From: G016234445 sp964438865
Lineage (GTDB): Bacteria; Chloroflexota; Dehalococcoidia; Tepidiformales; Tepidiformaceae
Direction: 5' to 3'
DNA length: 64,000 bases
NCBI GenBank assembly: GCA_964438865.1
Contig: CAYTMI010000012.1
Coordinates: 1 to 64,000 of the forward strand
Both the position numbers and the translations under genes were made by a program. The first letter of the stretch is position 1, and each line of letters opens with the position of its first letter. Below the pieces are notes generated by a model that was not told the DNA's origin, ran no database searches, and saw only the letters and a list, made by a program, of their open reading frames with translations. Positions 43,136-51,865 of the stretch are shown piece after piece.

Positions 43136-44158
43136 TCAGCTATAGAACGTCTGGGCGATCGCCATCCCGTAGGCCGCCTGCTGGTCCGGCGCCAGCCCGT
43201 AGGCCGGCGGTACCAGGCAGGCGGAATCGGCATGCTCCCAGATCGGCGCGACCCGCTTCCTTACCTCGTCGGGCGTCCCGCAGACCACGAACGTCTGCGC
43301 CATCTCGTCGGTGACCAGGTGCTTCACGTCCACGTAGCTGCCCTGTCTCAGGCCGTCCTGCAGCAGCTTCGCCTCTCTGCGGAAGCCATGCGCCGCGAAG
43401 TACTCCTCGTACTGCTCGATCCCGCCATAGAACGCGACCGTCGCCCGCGCATCCTCGATCGCCTGCCGGCGGTCGTTGTTGGGCGCCACGAACAGCCAGA
43501 TGTTGAACTCGATCGCCGACCGCTCCCGCCCGCCCTTCGCCAGCCCCGCCCGGATGTCGTCCATCACCTTCGTCGTCGCCCAGTCTATCGACCAGATCGG
43601 GTGGCCGATCACCCCATCCGCGACCTCCGCTCCCATTCGCAGCAATGGCTGCCGGAGCCCTGCCACCCAGATAGGGATGTCCGTCCGCACCGGGGCCGCC
43701 AGCGGTTGGAACTCGCTGAAGTCGTGCTGGTGGTACTTCCCGTCGTATCGCCGCAGTTCGCCCGTGTGGCTCTTCGCGATGACCTGCCGGACGATGTCGA
43801 TGACCTCCCGGAGGTGCTCCACCGGCTTCCCGTACGGCATCCCGAAGAAGCCTTCGCTCCACGCTCGGACGCTCGAACCCAGCCCCAGGACGAACCGGCC
43901 GTTGCTGATCCGGTCCAGGTCCATCGCCGCGACAGCGGTCTCGAATGGGCTCCGCGCGAACGCCAGCGCGATCCCGGTAGCCAGTTTCACCCGGCTTGTC
44001 ACCCCGGCGGCCGCCGCAAGCGGGATGAACGGCGGCCCATAGACCTGTGGCGCAAACAGCCCTTCCAGCCCCATCGCCTCGTATTGCTGGGCCATGCCCG
44101 TCAGCATCGGCCCGGGCATCGGGGAAATCACCCCCCAGTATCTTGGCGAGTTCGGCAT
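43136..44158 (-). CDS. LLM class F420-dependent-type oxidoreductase
   Basis: A 340-residue luciferase-like flavin oxidoreductase (GVISPMPGPMLTGMAQQYEAMGLEGLFAPQVYGPPFIPLAAAAGVTSRVKLATGIALAFARSPFETAVAAMDLDRISNGRFVLGLGSS). The pattern is that of F420-associated LLM proteins (TIGR03617-type), although cofactor use cannot be proven from sequence. It lies upstream of, and may be co-transcribed with, the tetrapyrrole operon; a gap of 85 bases separates them. Confidence 0.82.
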   Translation of the reverse strand: MPNSPRYWGVISPMPGPMLTGMAQQYEAMGLEGLFAPQVYGPPFIPLAAAAGVTSRVKLATGIALAFARSPFETAVAAMDLDRISNGRFVLGLGSSVRAWSEGFFGMPYGKPVEHLREVIDIVRQVIAKSHTGELRRYDGKYHQHDFSEFQPLAAPVRTDIPIWVAGLRQPLLRMGAEVADGVIGHPIWSIDWATTKVMDDIRAGLAKGGRERSAIEFNIWLFVAPNNDRRQAIEDARATVAFYGGIEQYEEYFAAHGFRREAKLLQDGLRQGSYVDVKHLVTDEMAQTFVVCGTPDEVRKRVAPIWEHADSACLVPPAYGLAPDQQAAYGMAIAQTFYS

Positions 44159-44291
44159 GGCGCGGCCCTCCTCTCAGTTGCCTACATCGTTCGCTGTCTG
44201 CTGCGAATGGGAATGACCGCGATCACATCTTCTCTTTCCGGGGAGGCCTGGCCCGCGGGAAGCGTCTGGCCCTCTCTGGTAAGCTGGCCCC

Positions 44292-45164
44292 GTGGAGCAC
44301 CTCAACATCACCCGCCAGCCCGAGCTGCATGCGCCGGTCGCGGTCATCGCCTTTGCCGGCTGGAACGACGCCGCCAGCGCGGCCACCAACGCCGCCCGCT
44401 TCCTTGTCCGTCGCATGGGCGCCCGCAAGTTCGCCAGCGTCGACCCGGAACCGTTCTACGTCTTCAGCGATACCCGCCCTTCCGTCCGCCTGGATATCCG
44501 CGGCCAGCGCCAGGTTGATTGGCCCGCGAACGACTTCTACTACGCGCGCAACCCCACCGGCCCCCACGACATCGTCGTCATGATCGGCGTCGAGCCCAAC
44601 CTCCGCTGGCGGACCTTCGCCAACCTCTACCAGTCGCTCTTCACCGACCTAGGCGTGACCATGGCCGTCTCCCTCGGCGCACTCATGGCCGATATCCCCC
44701 ACACGCTCCCCGTCCGCGTCACCGGTACCGCCGCCGATCCTGAGACGGCGGCCACGCTTCACCTCACGACTTCCCGCTACGAAGGCCCCACAGGCATCGT
44801 CGGCGTCCTCCACGACCTCCTCCGGCGCTCCACGCTCCCCGCCGCCAGCCTCTGGGCGAACGTCCCCCACTACCTCACGACCAACCAGAACCCACCCGCG
44901 ACCATGGCCCTGCTCGAACGGCTCCAGGGCATGATCGGCCTCGAATTCGACTTCACCGAACTCCTCGGCGCCGCCGAGCGTTTCGTCCGCGAAGTGAACG
45001 CTGCTGTCGAGGCCAACTCCGAAATCGGTGATTACGTCCGCAAGCTGGAAGAAGCTGCCGAACGCGCGAGGACCGCCCCGGAAGAGCCGACCGCGCTCCC
45101 CACCGGCCAGGACCTCGTCCTCGACATCGAAGAGTTCCTGCGCACCCAGCGCGACGACCGCTAA
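44292..45164 (+). CDS. PAC2 family protein
   Basis: A 290-residue member of the PAC2 (proteasome assembly chaperone 2-like) family: PVAVIAFAGWNDAASAATNAARFL, SDTRPSVRLDIRG, DIVVMIGVEPNLRWRTFANLY, VSLGALMADIPHTLPVRVTGTA. Bacterial members are widespread in Actinobacteria and Chloroflexi and are of unknown function. The start is GTG at 44292; no strong Shine-Dalgarno is seen. Confidence 0.82.
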   Translation: MEHLNITRQPELHAPVAVIAFAGWNDAASAATNAARFLVRRMGARKFASVDPEPFYVFSDTRPSVRLDIRGQRQVDWPANDFYYARNPTGPHDIVVMIGVEPNLRWRTFANLYQSLFTDLGVTMAVSLGALMADIPHTLPVRVTGTAADPETAATLHLTTSRYEGPTGIVGVLHDLLRRSTLPAASLWANVPHYLTTNQNPPATMALLERLQGMIGLEFDFTELLGAAERFVREVNAAVEANSEIGDYVRKLEEAAERARTAPEEPTALPTGQDLVLDIEEFLRTQRDDR

Positions 45165-45183
45165 CCCGCGAGCCCTGTGCCAG

Positions 45184-45702
45184 CTAGATTGCGAACTGCA
45201 TCCCCTGGATCCCCTTGAGCGCCGTGATCTCCCCAAGGTGCATGAACCCGTGCGTCATCAGCACCTGCCGGAACACCCTCCACTTCGGCATCTCGCCCAA
45301 TGGCCGGACCATCTGGACCTCCTCCAGCCACTCCAGCGAGACGCTCTTCAGGAACGCCGTCACTTCTTTCGCGACCGCCGCGTTGTACTCCCGGAAGAGG
45401 CCGATGTCGTCGATCCGCAGCGCCTGCGCGTCGGCCAGCGTCATGCCCGTGCCCTGGTCCACTTTCGGGAGGCCGAACTTCTCGAAGTAGCCGCCTTCGA
45501 TCCAGACGGGGTTCTTCCGCTGCAGGACGAAGTTGTTGACGTTGTCCTCCGTCCGCACCACGTGCCAGGCCGAGAACGCCGCCGAGACCATCTTCCCGCC
45601 TGGCTGCCAGTTGAACTGTTCCGGCGTCAGGTCCTTGATGTTGTCGTCCATCCAGCTGTTCAGCTGGTCGATGCCGTCGATGAGCAGGTCGCGGATGTCC
45701 AC
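45184..45702 (-). CDS. DinB-like four-helix family protein
   Basis: A 172-residue DinB-superfamily protein (VDIRDLLIDGIDQLNSWMDDNIKDLTPEQFNWQPGGKMVSAAFSAWHVVRTEDNVNNF and HGFMHLGEI). The conserved His residues (AWHVVRTED, HGFMH) probably bind a metal. Role unknown; family members are often thiol-dependent enzymes. The GTG at 45702 has GGAGG five bases upstream and is preferred over the ATG at 45723. Confidence 0.75.
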   Translation of the reverse strand: MDIRDLLIDGIDQLNSWMDDNIKDLTPEQFNWQPGGKMVSAAFSAWHVVRTEDNVNNFVLQRKNPVWIEGGYFEKFGLPKVDQGTGMTLADAQALRIDDIGLFREYNAAVAKEVTAFLKSVSLEWLEEVQMVRPLGEMPKWRVFRQVLMTHGFMHLGEITALKGIQGMQFAI

Positions 45703-45750
45703 TGTTGCCTCCGGGCGCCGCATCAGGCGGCGGTTGTCGTGCCCCGAAGT

Positions 45751-46752
45751 CTACTCGCGCCGCACGGGTGGAGGCGAATCCGCGCCCTCCACGTCTTCGC
45801 GCTGCAACACCGGCTGTAACCCCCGGCGCACTCGATCGGCGTTCCGTACGAGCGCATAAAGCGTGTCCACCGTCGGCACCGGCACCCCAAGCGCCGCAGC
45901 CCGGCGCGCAGGCTCGCCCAGGATCGCCTCGACCTCCAGCGGCCGCCCGAGGACGTAGTCGAGCACCATGCTCGTCCGGTAGTCCCCCATCGTCGTCGTC
46001 TGTCCGAACATCCGCGCCACGATGTCGTCCGCGTCCAGCCGTGCCGCGCTTCCGGCTTCCGCGAGGTCCGCGTTCCCGGCCGCGACCACTTCACGCATCG
46101 CCCGTTCCGCCGTCGCCGCCAACAGCGGGTCCTTCAGGATGCCCTCCGTGCCCAGCCCGCCGCTCGCGACCGAGAGCCCGTTGAACGGGATGTTCCAGCA
46201 GAGCTTCTCCCAGCGGGCGTAGCGCAGGTTCGGCGCCTTGACCACCTCCACACCGCCGCTCCGCAGCAGCGCCGCCAGTTCCGCCAGCTGCGCCGGGTCG
46301 TCCGCAGCGTGGCCTACGCTCACACGCCCGTACTCCAGGTGGTGGATCACGCCGTCGGGGCCCCGGTTGATGCAGACGAACGCCATCCCCCCGAAGACTT
46401 TCCCCGCGCCCGCCCAGGCCGCGAACCGTTCCTCGATCCCGAGACCGTTCATCAGCGCGAGGATCCGCGTGTCCGGTCCCACCGCCGGCCGCACCAGTCG
46501 CTCCGCCTCGTCGATCGCCGTCGCCTTGAGCGAACAGACCACCCAGTCCGCCACCCCCGCCTCGGCTGTCGAACCGACCGCCGCCACCTGCACCTGGAAG
46601 TCCCCATTCGGGCTCCGGACGTCAAGTCCGCGCTCCCGCACGCTTTCGAGCCCGCTCCGCATCACGAAGGTGACATCGTGGCCCGCGCGCGCCATCAGCC
46701 CGCCGTAGTACCCACCCACGGCCCCCGCCCCAACGACCACGATCTTGCTCAT
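45751..46752 (-). CDS. 2-dehydropantoate 2-reductase family protein
   Basis: A 333-residue ApbA/PanE-type reductase. KIVVVGAGAVGGYYGGLMARAGHDVTFVMRS is the NADPH-binding start; CSLKATAIDEA and NIPFNGLSVASGG with the catalytic-region Lys/Asn follow. It may convert ketopantoate to pantoate for coenzyme A, but many paralogues have other substrates. ATG 46752 begins the family homology; the extension to 46851 has none. Confidence 0.82.
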   Translation of the reverse strand: MSKIVVVGAGAVGGYYGGLMARAGHDVTFVMRSGLESVRERGLDVRSPNGDFQVQVAAVGSTAEAGVADWVVCSLKATAIDEAERLVRPAVGPDTRILALMNGLGIEERFAAWAGAGKVFGGMAFVCINRGPDGVIHHLEYGRVSVGHAADDPAQLAELAALLRSGGVEVVKAPNLRYARWEKLCWNIPFNGLSVASGGLGTEGILKDPLLAATAERAMREVVAAGNADLAEAGSAARLDADDIVARMFGQTTTMGDYRTSMVLDYVLGRPLEVEAILGEPARRAAALGVPVPTVDTLYALVRNADRVRRGLQPVLQREDVEGADSPPPVRRE

Positions 46753-46905
46753 CCCCAAAGGATACGGACCCTGGCGACTCTCCGGTAGGCGCCCCGCAAG
46801 CGCCCAACCTGCTGTATCCTCCAACGCCATGCAGGACGCCGTGCTCGCCACCCTTCCCGTTGTCCACCGGCCGCGTCACCATCACGTCTCACCCCGGTTG
46901 CCACG

Positions 46906-47616
46906 ATGAGGCAGCCTCCGGTCGCGCCTCCACAGCCCCGCTTCCTCGTCCTTATCGCCGCGCTTTTCACCGGCGCCCTCATCGTCTCGAACATCGTGGC
47001 CGTCAAGATTGCGAACTTCTCCGGCGTCACCGGCCCCATCGACGACTACTTCCTCCCCGCCGCCGTCGTCGTCTTCCCCATCTCCTACATCCTCGGCGAC
47101 GTCCTCACCGAGGTGTACGGCTACCGCACCGCCCGCCGCGTCATCTGGTCCGCATTTCTCGCCAACGGCCTGGCCGTGCTTGCCATCGTCATCGCTCAGG
47201 AGGTCCCGGCGGCCCCCTTCTGGCAGGACCAGGGCGCCTACGAATCCATCCTCGGCCAGACGTGGCGCATCGCCGGGGGCAGCTTCGCGGCCTTCCTCGT
47301 CGGCGAATTCGCCAACTCCATGGTCCTCGCCCGGATGAAGGTCGCTACCCGGGGCCGCTTCCTCTGGAGCCGAACCATCGGTTCCACCATCGTCGGCGAA
47401 GGCCTCGACTCGGCCATCTTCATCACCATCGCCTTCGCCGGGAAGGAAGGCATCGACCTCTGGCCGCTCATCTGGAAGCAGTGGCTCTTCAAGGTCGGCT
47501 TCGAAACCATCGCCACCCCCTTCACCTACGCCGCTGTTATCGCCCTCAAACGGCTCGAGGGCATCGACACCTACGACCGCGACATCGACCTGAACCCGCT
47601 GGCGGTCTGGGATTAG
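46906..47616 (+). CDS. yhhQ: queuosine precursor transporter (VUT/YhhQ family)
   Basis: A 236-residue membrane protein with about six helices. FPISYILGDVLTEVYGYRTARRVIW is the signature of the VUT family; GQTWRIAGGSFAAFLVGEFANSMVLARMK and SAIFITIAFAG also match. YhhQ imports preQ0/preQ1. queF begins 38 bases downstream, so import and reduction of the precursor are encoded together. Confidence 0.9.
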   Translation: MRQPPVAPPQPRFLVLIAALFTGALIVSNIVAVKIANFSGVTGPIDDYFLPAAVVVFPISYILGDVLTEVYGYRTARRVIWSAFLANGLAVLAIVIAQEVPAAPFWQDQGAYESILGQTWRIAGGSFAAFLVGEFANSMVLARMKVATRGRFLWSRTIGSTIVGEGLDSAIFITIAFAGKEGIDLWPLIWKQWLFKVGFETIATPFTYAAVIALKRLEGIDTYDRDIDLNPLAVWD

Positions 47617-47653
47617 CTTGCTCGCGCCGCCCGGCGGCGGCACCCTAAGCGCT

Positions 47654-48019
47654 ATGGCGGAGAACATCTACAAGACCGACGGCACGATCGATAGCTTCGA
47701 AAACCCGCGCCCGGGCCGCGAGTACGAAATCGAGTTCGTCGCGCCCGAATTCACCAGCGTCTGCCCCATGACCGGTCTCCCGGACTTCGGCACCCTCACC
47801 ATCACCTACGTCCCCGGCGACCGCTGCATCGAACTCCGTAGCTTCAAGTATTATCTCTTCGCCTTCCGCGACAAGGGGATCTTCTACGAAGACCTCGTCA
47901 ACCAGGTCCTCGATGACATCGTCGCCGCCATTGCCCCTCGTTCGGCGATGGTAACCGGCGAATTCAACGCCCGCGGCGGCATCACCGCCCGCGTCACCGC
48001 GACCTTCGAAGGTGACTGA
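47654..48019 (+). CDS. queF: preQ1 synthase (NADPH-dependent 7-cyano-7-deazaguanine reductase)
   Basis: A 121-residue QueF of the short (unimodular) type. C37 in TSVCPMTGLPDFGT is the catalytic Cys, and LRSFKYYLFAFRDKGIFYEDLVN is the QueF motif that binds NADPH. It reduces preQ0 to preQ1 in queuosine synthesis. ATG 47654 begins the homology. The last three codons form part of the direct repeat that recurs before nnrE. Confidence 0.93.
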   Translation: MAENIYKTDGTIDSFENPRPGREYEIEFVAPEFTSVCPMTGLPDFGTLTITYVPGDRCIELRSFKYYLFAFRDKGIFYEDLVNQVLDDIVAAIAPRSAMVTGEFNARGGITARVTATFEGD

Positions 48020-48032
48020 CCGATGACCTCCA
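48011..48032 (+). repeat. 22-bp perfect direct repeat, left copy
   Basis: Identical to 52215-52236. This copy holds the last codons of queF (GGT GAC TGA), two bases, then ATGACCTCCA, the first ten bases of nnrE. Similarity continues imperfectly for about 20 bases (GCTG..CCCGGCGGG in both). It reads as the displaced start of nnrE. Confidence 0.85.
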
Positions 48033-48065
48033 GCTGCCCGGCGGGGGCGCGGGGCTGATCGGCCC

Positions 48066-49478
48066 TTACCGCGCGAGCGCCAGCGCTCGGGCCCGAACCG
48101 GCGTCCGGAGGCGATCGAGGAATGCCCCGGCCCAATCCGCGGCCGTGTTCGCCTGTACCGCCAGGCGCAACCGCTGCATCCGGTAGCGGCGTTCAACGGC
48201 GGTCATGTCGATTGCCCGGAGGATCGTGCGTGCCATGCCCTCCACGTCGTAGGGATTGACGATCAGCGCGTCCCTGAGTTCGCAGGCGGCGCCGGCGAAC
48301 TCGCTGAGCACGAGCACACCGTCGCCATCCGGCCGCGAAGCCACGAACTCCTTACACACGAGGTTCATCCCATCGCGCAGCGGCGTCACCAGCATGACGT
48401 CGGCGGCGCGGTAGAACGCCGCGAGTTGATCCGCGTCCATCGACCCGTAGCTGCAGCGAATTGGGACCGTGTCGAAGTTCCCGTAGATGCTGTTGATCCT
48501 CCCGACAAGTTCTTCCGCCTGCCCCTTGACGGTTTCGTAGGCGGCGATGTCCCCGCGTGAGAGGACCGCGACCTGGAACAGCACTACCTCATCGGCCCGG
48601 ACGCTCCCGGTTGCCAGGAGTTCTTCGAACGCCGTGAGGCGTCGGAGAAGACCCTTCGTATAGTCCAGCCGGTCGACTGCCAGGAGCAGCTTTCGCCCCT
48701 TCGCCCCTTGCCGGATCCCATCGGCCATCTCCAGCACCTTCGGGTCTTCAGCTCGCTGTTGCCACTCGTCCGCGTTGACCCCGACCGGGGAGACGACGAC
48801 CTCAACGTCCCGCGGCAAGCGGCTGTCGCCCGGGGCGAGGCTGTGGATCTCGGCCACGGCGGCCCGGAAATTCGCCGCAAACTCCTCCGTGTGGAACCCG
48901 ATGACATCGGCTCCAAGCATCCCGCCCACCATCTCACGCCACCAGGGGAGGGCACGCAGGATCTCGAGCGGCGGAAACGGCACGTGAAAGGAGAATCCGA
49001 TGCGTGCCCCGGGAAGGCGCCGTCGCACGGCCGCCGGCACAAGCGCGAGCTGGTAGTCGTGGACCCAGACGACATCGCCCGGCTCGTACTCGTCCGCGAT
49101 CGCGTCGGCAAACCGCTCGTTCGCCTCTCGATAGCTCCCCCAGCCGCCAATCCGGAGGGGCAGTTCGTTCAGCCGCGAATGCAGTAGTGGCCAGAGCCCG
49201 CTGTTCGACAGCTCCGTGTAGAAACCCTTGCTTATGGCTTCGCCCAGGAAGACGGGCACGCATCCGAGTGCGTCCAACTTCGATCGGATCGGGCCGGCGT
49301 GGGGAGCCTCGGCGTCCATGGGGAGGCCGCTCCAGCCAATCCACCGGCTCTCCGGGGGGTGATGGACCGCCCCGAGGCAGCTCGCGACCCCTCCCGCCGA
49401 GGGCCGTGCACAGAGGCACCCGTGTTCGACCGAAACCGTCACCGGCAGGCGGTTGGAGACGATGATTGTTCGCGACAT
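48066..49478 (-). CDS. otsA: alpha,alpha-trehalose-phosphate synthase
   Basis: A 470-residue GT20 enzyme that joins glucose from a nucleotide sugar to glucose-6-phosphate. SNRLPV, RWIGWSGLP, VWVHDYQLALVPAAVRRR, GFSFHVPFPPLEILRALPW, IGFHTEEFAANF and VDRLDYTKGLLRRL with the phosphate-binding Arg and Lys are the family signatures. ATG 49478 has AGGAGG eight bases upstream. No otsB phosphatase is in the window. The upstream gene and c-di-AMP riboswitch put trehalose synthesis under c-di-AMP control, fitting an osmotic-stress role. Confidence 0.93.
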   Translation of the reverse strand: MSRTIIVSNRLPVTVSVEHGCLCARPSAGGVASCLGAVHHPPESRWIGWSGLPMDAEAPHAGPIRSKLDALGCVPVFLGEAISKGFYTELSNSGLWPLLHSRLNELPLRIGGWGSYREANERFADAIADEYEPGDVVWVHDYQLALVPAAVRRRLPGARIGFSFHVPFPPLEILRALPWWREMVGGMLGADVIGFHTEEFAANFRAAVAEIHSLAPGDSRLPRDVEVVVSPVGVNADEWQQRAEDPKVLEMADGIRQGAKGRKLLLAVDRLDYTKGLLRRLTAFEELLATGSVRADEVVLFQVAVLSRGDIAAYETVKGQAEELVGRINSIYGNFDTVPIRCSYGSMDADQLAAFYRAADVMLVTPLRDGMNLVCKEFVASRPDGDGVLVLSEFAGAACELRDALIVNPYDVEGMARTILRAIDMTAVERRYRMQRLRLAVQANTAADWAGAFLDRLRTPVRARALALAR

Positions 49479-49480
49479 GG

Positions 49481-49969
49481 TTAGGCCCTCCTTGCCAACT
49501 CTGGTACCCGGGCGTCCCTCCGCCGGAGCGCCCCGGCGCCGTTCTGCGCGAGCAGTTCGTGCAGCCGGTTCTGATGCATGGCAACGCGGATTTCGATCAG
49601 CGCCGCCCGTTCGTTGCACTCCACCACCGAATGGACATCTCCAGGGCTCGAAGCCTCCAAGCCTTTGATAAGCTCATGGAGCTGCTGCAGGAGCGCCGGA
49701 TGGTCGTCGAGTTGGCGGCGGCGGAGCGAGGCGCTGCCTTCCGCTGGTCTCGCGATGGCCGCTACTTCCGGGCTGTCGGCTTGCTCCACGTGGGCCCGAA
49801 CGAGTTCCCCCGCGCGAGAGATGTGCCGTTGGAAGGCGGCCCGCCAGCCGCCCGCGCCTTGCGCGCTCCATGGCACCTGGCGGGCAAGGCGAAGCGCCTC
49901 CCACGCTTCGTAGAGCGGGTCCGAACCACTGCCGGGCATCGTGACCGGGCTCGTTGAAGACAAAGTCAT
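49481..49969 (-). CDS. hypothetical helical protein co-transcribed with otsA
   Basis: A 162-residue protein of unknown family, predicted mainly alpha-helical with His/Glu-rich helices (AAFQRHISRAGELVRAHVEQ, DDHPALLQQLHELIKGLE, RVAMHQNRLHELLAQ). The H-rich pattern is reminiscent of hemerythrin-like bundles but the metal motifs are not convincing. ATG 49969 has AGGAGGG six bases upstream. Its TAA stop lies two bases before the otsA ATG, so both are one unit under the riboswitch. Confidence 0.65.
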   Translation of the reverse strand: MTLSSTSPVTMPGSGSDPLYEAWEALRLARQVPWSAQGAGGWRAAFQRHISRAGELVRAHVEQADSPEVAAIARPAEGSASLRRRQLDDHPALLQQLHELIKGLEASSPGDVHSVVECNERAALIEIRVAMHQNRLHELLAQNGAGALRRRDARVPELARRA

Positions 49970-50125
49970 AGCTATCCCTCCTGGATGAGAGCAGGTGAAC
50001 GTCGTGCGTTGAGGGGGGTGAGGGGTGACTTGACTAGAGTATTGGAATCTCGGCCCGGCCCGTGTGCGGGGGGACGACCTGCCAGGGCCGGGAGACGGCA
50101 AGCGCTCGCTTCCGCCTGATCGCTT

Positions 50126-50153
50126 CGCGCGCGCACACCTGTTCGGTGCGCGC
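50126..50153 (-). other. strong hairpin in the otsA-operon leader
   Basis: The leader between riboswitch and first gene contains a GC-rich inverted repeat (GCGCGCACC, loop GAACA, GGTGTGCGCGC on the minus strand). It lacks a following U-run, so it is not a classical terminator; it may be part of the expression platform. Confidence 0.35.
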
Positions 50154-50231
50154 CGCGCCACGCATGACCGTGGCGTGTGTGTACATGGTCGACCCCCGCG
50201 GCGCTCATCGGCGCCGGGCATGGGAGGCCCC

Positions 50232-50356
50232 AAAGGCCCCGAATGTCTACGAGGTTAGCTGACGGGTTCGGCGTCGGAAGTCGCCTATGCGCCCCTGCGC
50301 AATTCACCCCGGTTGTGTGGATCCCCCGTTCCGACCAAGGGCCGGATTCGACGACC
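50232..50356 (-). ncRNA. c-di-AMP riboswitch (ydaO/yuaA type) controlling the otsA operon
   Basis: On the minus strand the leader holds GTCGAATCCGGCCC, an internal GGGGGATCC...CCGGGGTGAA core, GCGCAGGGGCGC, and CCGACGCCGAACCCGTCAGC followed by TAACCTCGTAGAC. These are the conserved blocks of the ydaO-type c-di-AMP aptamer in the right order. A near copy is at 51866-51992. The aptamer normally turns genes off when c-di-AMP is high. It lies about 260 bases before the first gene of the unit. Confidence 0.85.
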
Positions 50357-50358
50357 CG

Positions 50359-50385
50359 AGTCTACCACAGGGTGGGGGGGTGCAA
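50359..50385 (-). promoter_or_regulatory. candidate promoter of the riboswitch-otsA unit
   Basis: On the minus strand TTGCAC (50385-50380) and TAGACT (50364-50359) are 15 bases apart, a little short. The start site would fall right at the 5' edge of the aptamer. CTGTGGTAG around the -10 recurs before the second riboswitch. Confidence 0.35.
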
Positions 50386-50599
50386 CCGCGTCTTCTGTAA
50401 TCTCTGTGTAAACTCGCCGGGCACTCCGCGGAGTGCGTCAGCTCCACCGCGAGCACGTGGGCAACAGGCTCCATGGTTCGGCGCCGGCGCACGAGCGCGC
50501 AGCCACCGGAGCGGTCCGGCCCCAGCGGATGTGTGCTCCCTGCGCCCGCCTTCGCTCGCATCCCAGACGGCATTGCCCCGCCCCCGGGACACAGGCGAC

Positions 50600-51736
50600 C
50601 TATTGCTGACCAGCCGCCGATCGCCTCTTGACGAGGTCAAGAATGATACCCGCCGCATCCTCGGCGGACGTCCGATCGGTATTGATTACGAAATCGTAGC
50701 TGGCCGGATCCAGCCAGCCTCGATCATAAAACTCGCGGAAGTAGTCGACTCGTTCTTGGTCGGCCTCTCGAATCACTCGATTGGCCTCTTCAGCGGCTAA
50801 CCCCTTCGCGATTGCGCGCGCTGCCCGCCCCCCCAGGCTGCCGGTGATCAGAACGCGGAGAGTGTCAGGGCGGCCAGCCAACACAAGTTGTGCCCCGTGG
50901 CCGAGGATGAGGACATCGCCTTGCTCGGCGAGGTCTCGGAGGGCGGACTCTACAAACGCCCTATATTCGGCGGAGGTGAACAAAGGCGTCATTCGAAGCG
51001 GAACTGGCGTCACCCACAACTCCCCGCTCCCGCCAGAACCCCGGGACATTCCCTCGAGAATGCGGCTGAAGCGGCCGCGGTGTACCCCGGCTTGCTTCAC
51101 CGCCTCAGGAGAAACGCCAGCCTCATCCGCCGCCCGGCGGAACACTTCGTAGTCAATCAGGCGCAGGCCAAGCTGGTGAGCGACGGACGCGGCGATCTCC
51201 TCGCCTCCGGTGCCGTGTTGACGTGCGATCGTGACAACGCGCACGGCGGCGGAAGGCTGATCAGTGAGTGGGCCCTCATCGCCCCCCGGGATAGCGATGG
51301 TCTTCGGCCGGTGCTGCGGTGCCGTCGCAAGGGCCAGGACGAGATCGCCTTCCAGGAAGTCGCCGTCGACGGAGTGAAACTCAAGCGAGTTGTCGGGGAC
51401 CGTCGCGGCCAGCGCCTCCTGCAGTTCACGTCCGACCCCCCGGATCTCGCCGAACCGGACGCCGTGAAGGCGAGCCACGTGACCGGCAGGTGCGGCGTCG
51501 AGGGCGATCCCGGTCTCAGGGTGGGGCATCACTTCCGCCCCAATCGGAAGCTGAACGCTGCACGCCCGGGTCCCCGCGAGTCGCAAGAACGCCGGGCCGG
51601 CGATCGGCACACCCCGGATCATCGCCCAACTGCGGAGGCGGTCCGCCGCCAGGGTGGCGTCCTTGAGGCTAAGGCCGGTGACCACCGCCACCGAGCGGAC
51701 CCGGTCGCGGGTATCGTATTCCACGGTGAGATTCAT
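50600..51736 (-). CDS. GyrI-like effector-binding domain fused to a cytidylate-kinase-like domain
   Basis: A 378-residue fusion. Residues 1-~150 resemble a GyrI-like/SOUL-type small-molecule-binding domain (VQLPIGAEVMPHPETGIALDAAPAGHVARLHGVRFGEI). Residues ~170-378 are a Cytidylate_kin_2-type domain: VVTIARQHGTGGEEIAASVAHQLGLRLIDYEVFR (P-loop-like), then ...VLILGHGAQLVLAGRPDTLRVLITG. These kinase-like proteins have mostly unknown substrates. GGGGGA precedes the ATG. It has its own c-di-AMP riboswitch, so its expression and perhaps its ligand are linked to c-di-AMP or osmotic state. Function not known. Confidence 0.75.
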   Translation of the reverse strand: MNLTVEYDTRDRVRSVAVVTGLSLKDATLAADRLRSWAMIRGVPIAGPAFLRLAGTRACSVQLPIGAEVMPHPETGIALDAAPAGHVARLHGVRFGEIRGVGRELQEALAATVPDNSLEFHSVDGDFLEGDLVLALATAPQHRPKTIAIPGGDEGPLTDQPSAAVRVVTIARQHGTGGEEIAASVAHQLGLRLIDYEVFRRAADEAGVSPEAVKQAGVHRGRFSRILEGMSRGSGGSGELWVTPVPLRMTPLFTSAEYRAFVESALRDLAEQGDVLILGHGAQLVLAGRPDTLRVLITGSLGGRAARAIAKGLAAEEANRVIREADQERVDYFREFYDRGWLDPASYDFVINTDRTSAEDAAGIILDLVKRRSAAGQQ

Positions 51737-51865
51737 CTTCGTCCCCCTTCTCTCGGTGGCAGAGGCGGCCAGTGCCGGTCACGCCGCCCCTCCCGAGGCA
51801 CGATACAACCTTCGGAGCAGCAGGCATGCTTTCCGCCCGCACCTGCAGACGCCTGGGAGGACGCC

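Noticed and set aside
50126..50153. Rho-independent terminator in the otsA leader
   Set aside because: The hairpin is strong but no U-run follows, so it is recorded only as a possible expression-platform structure.
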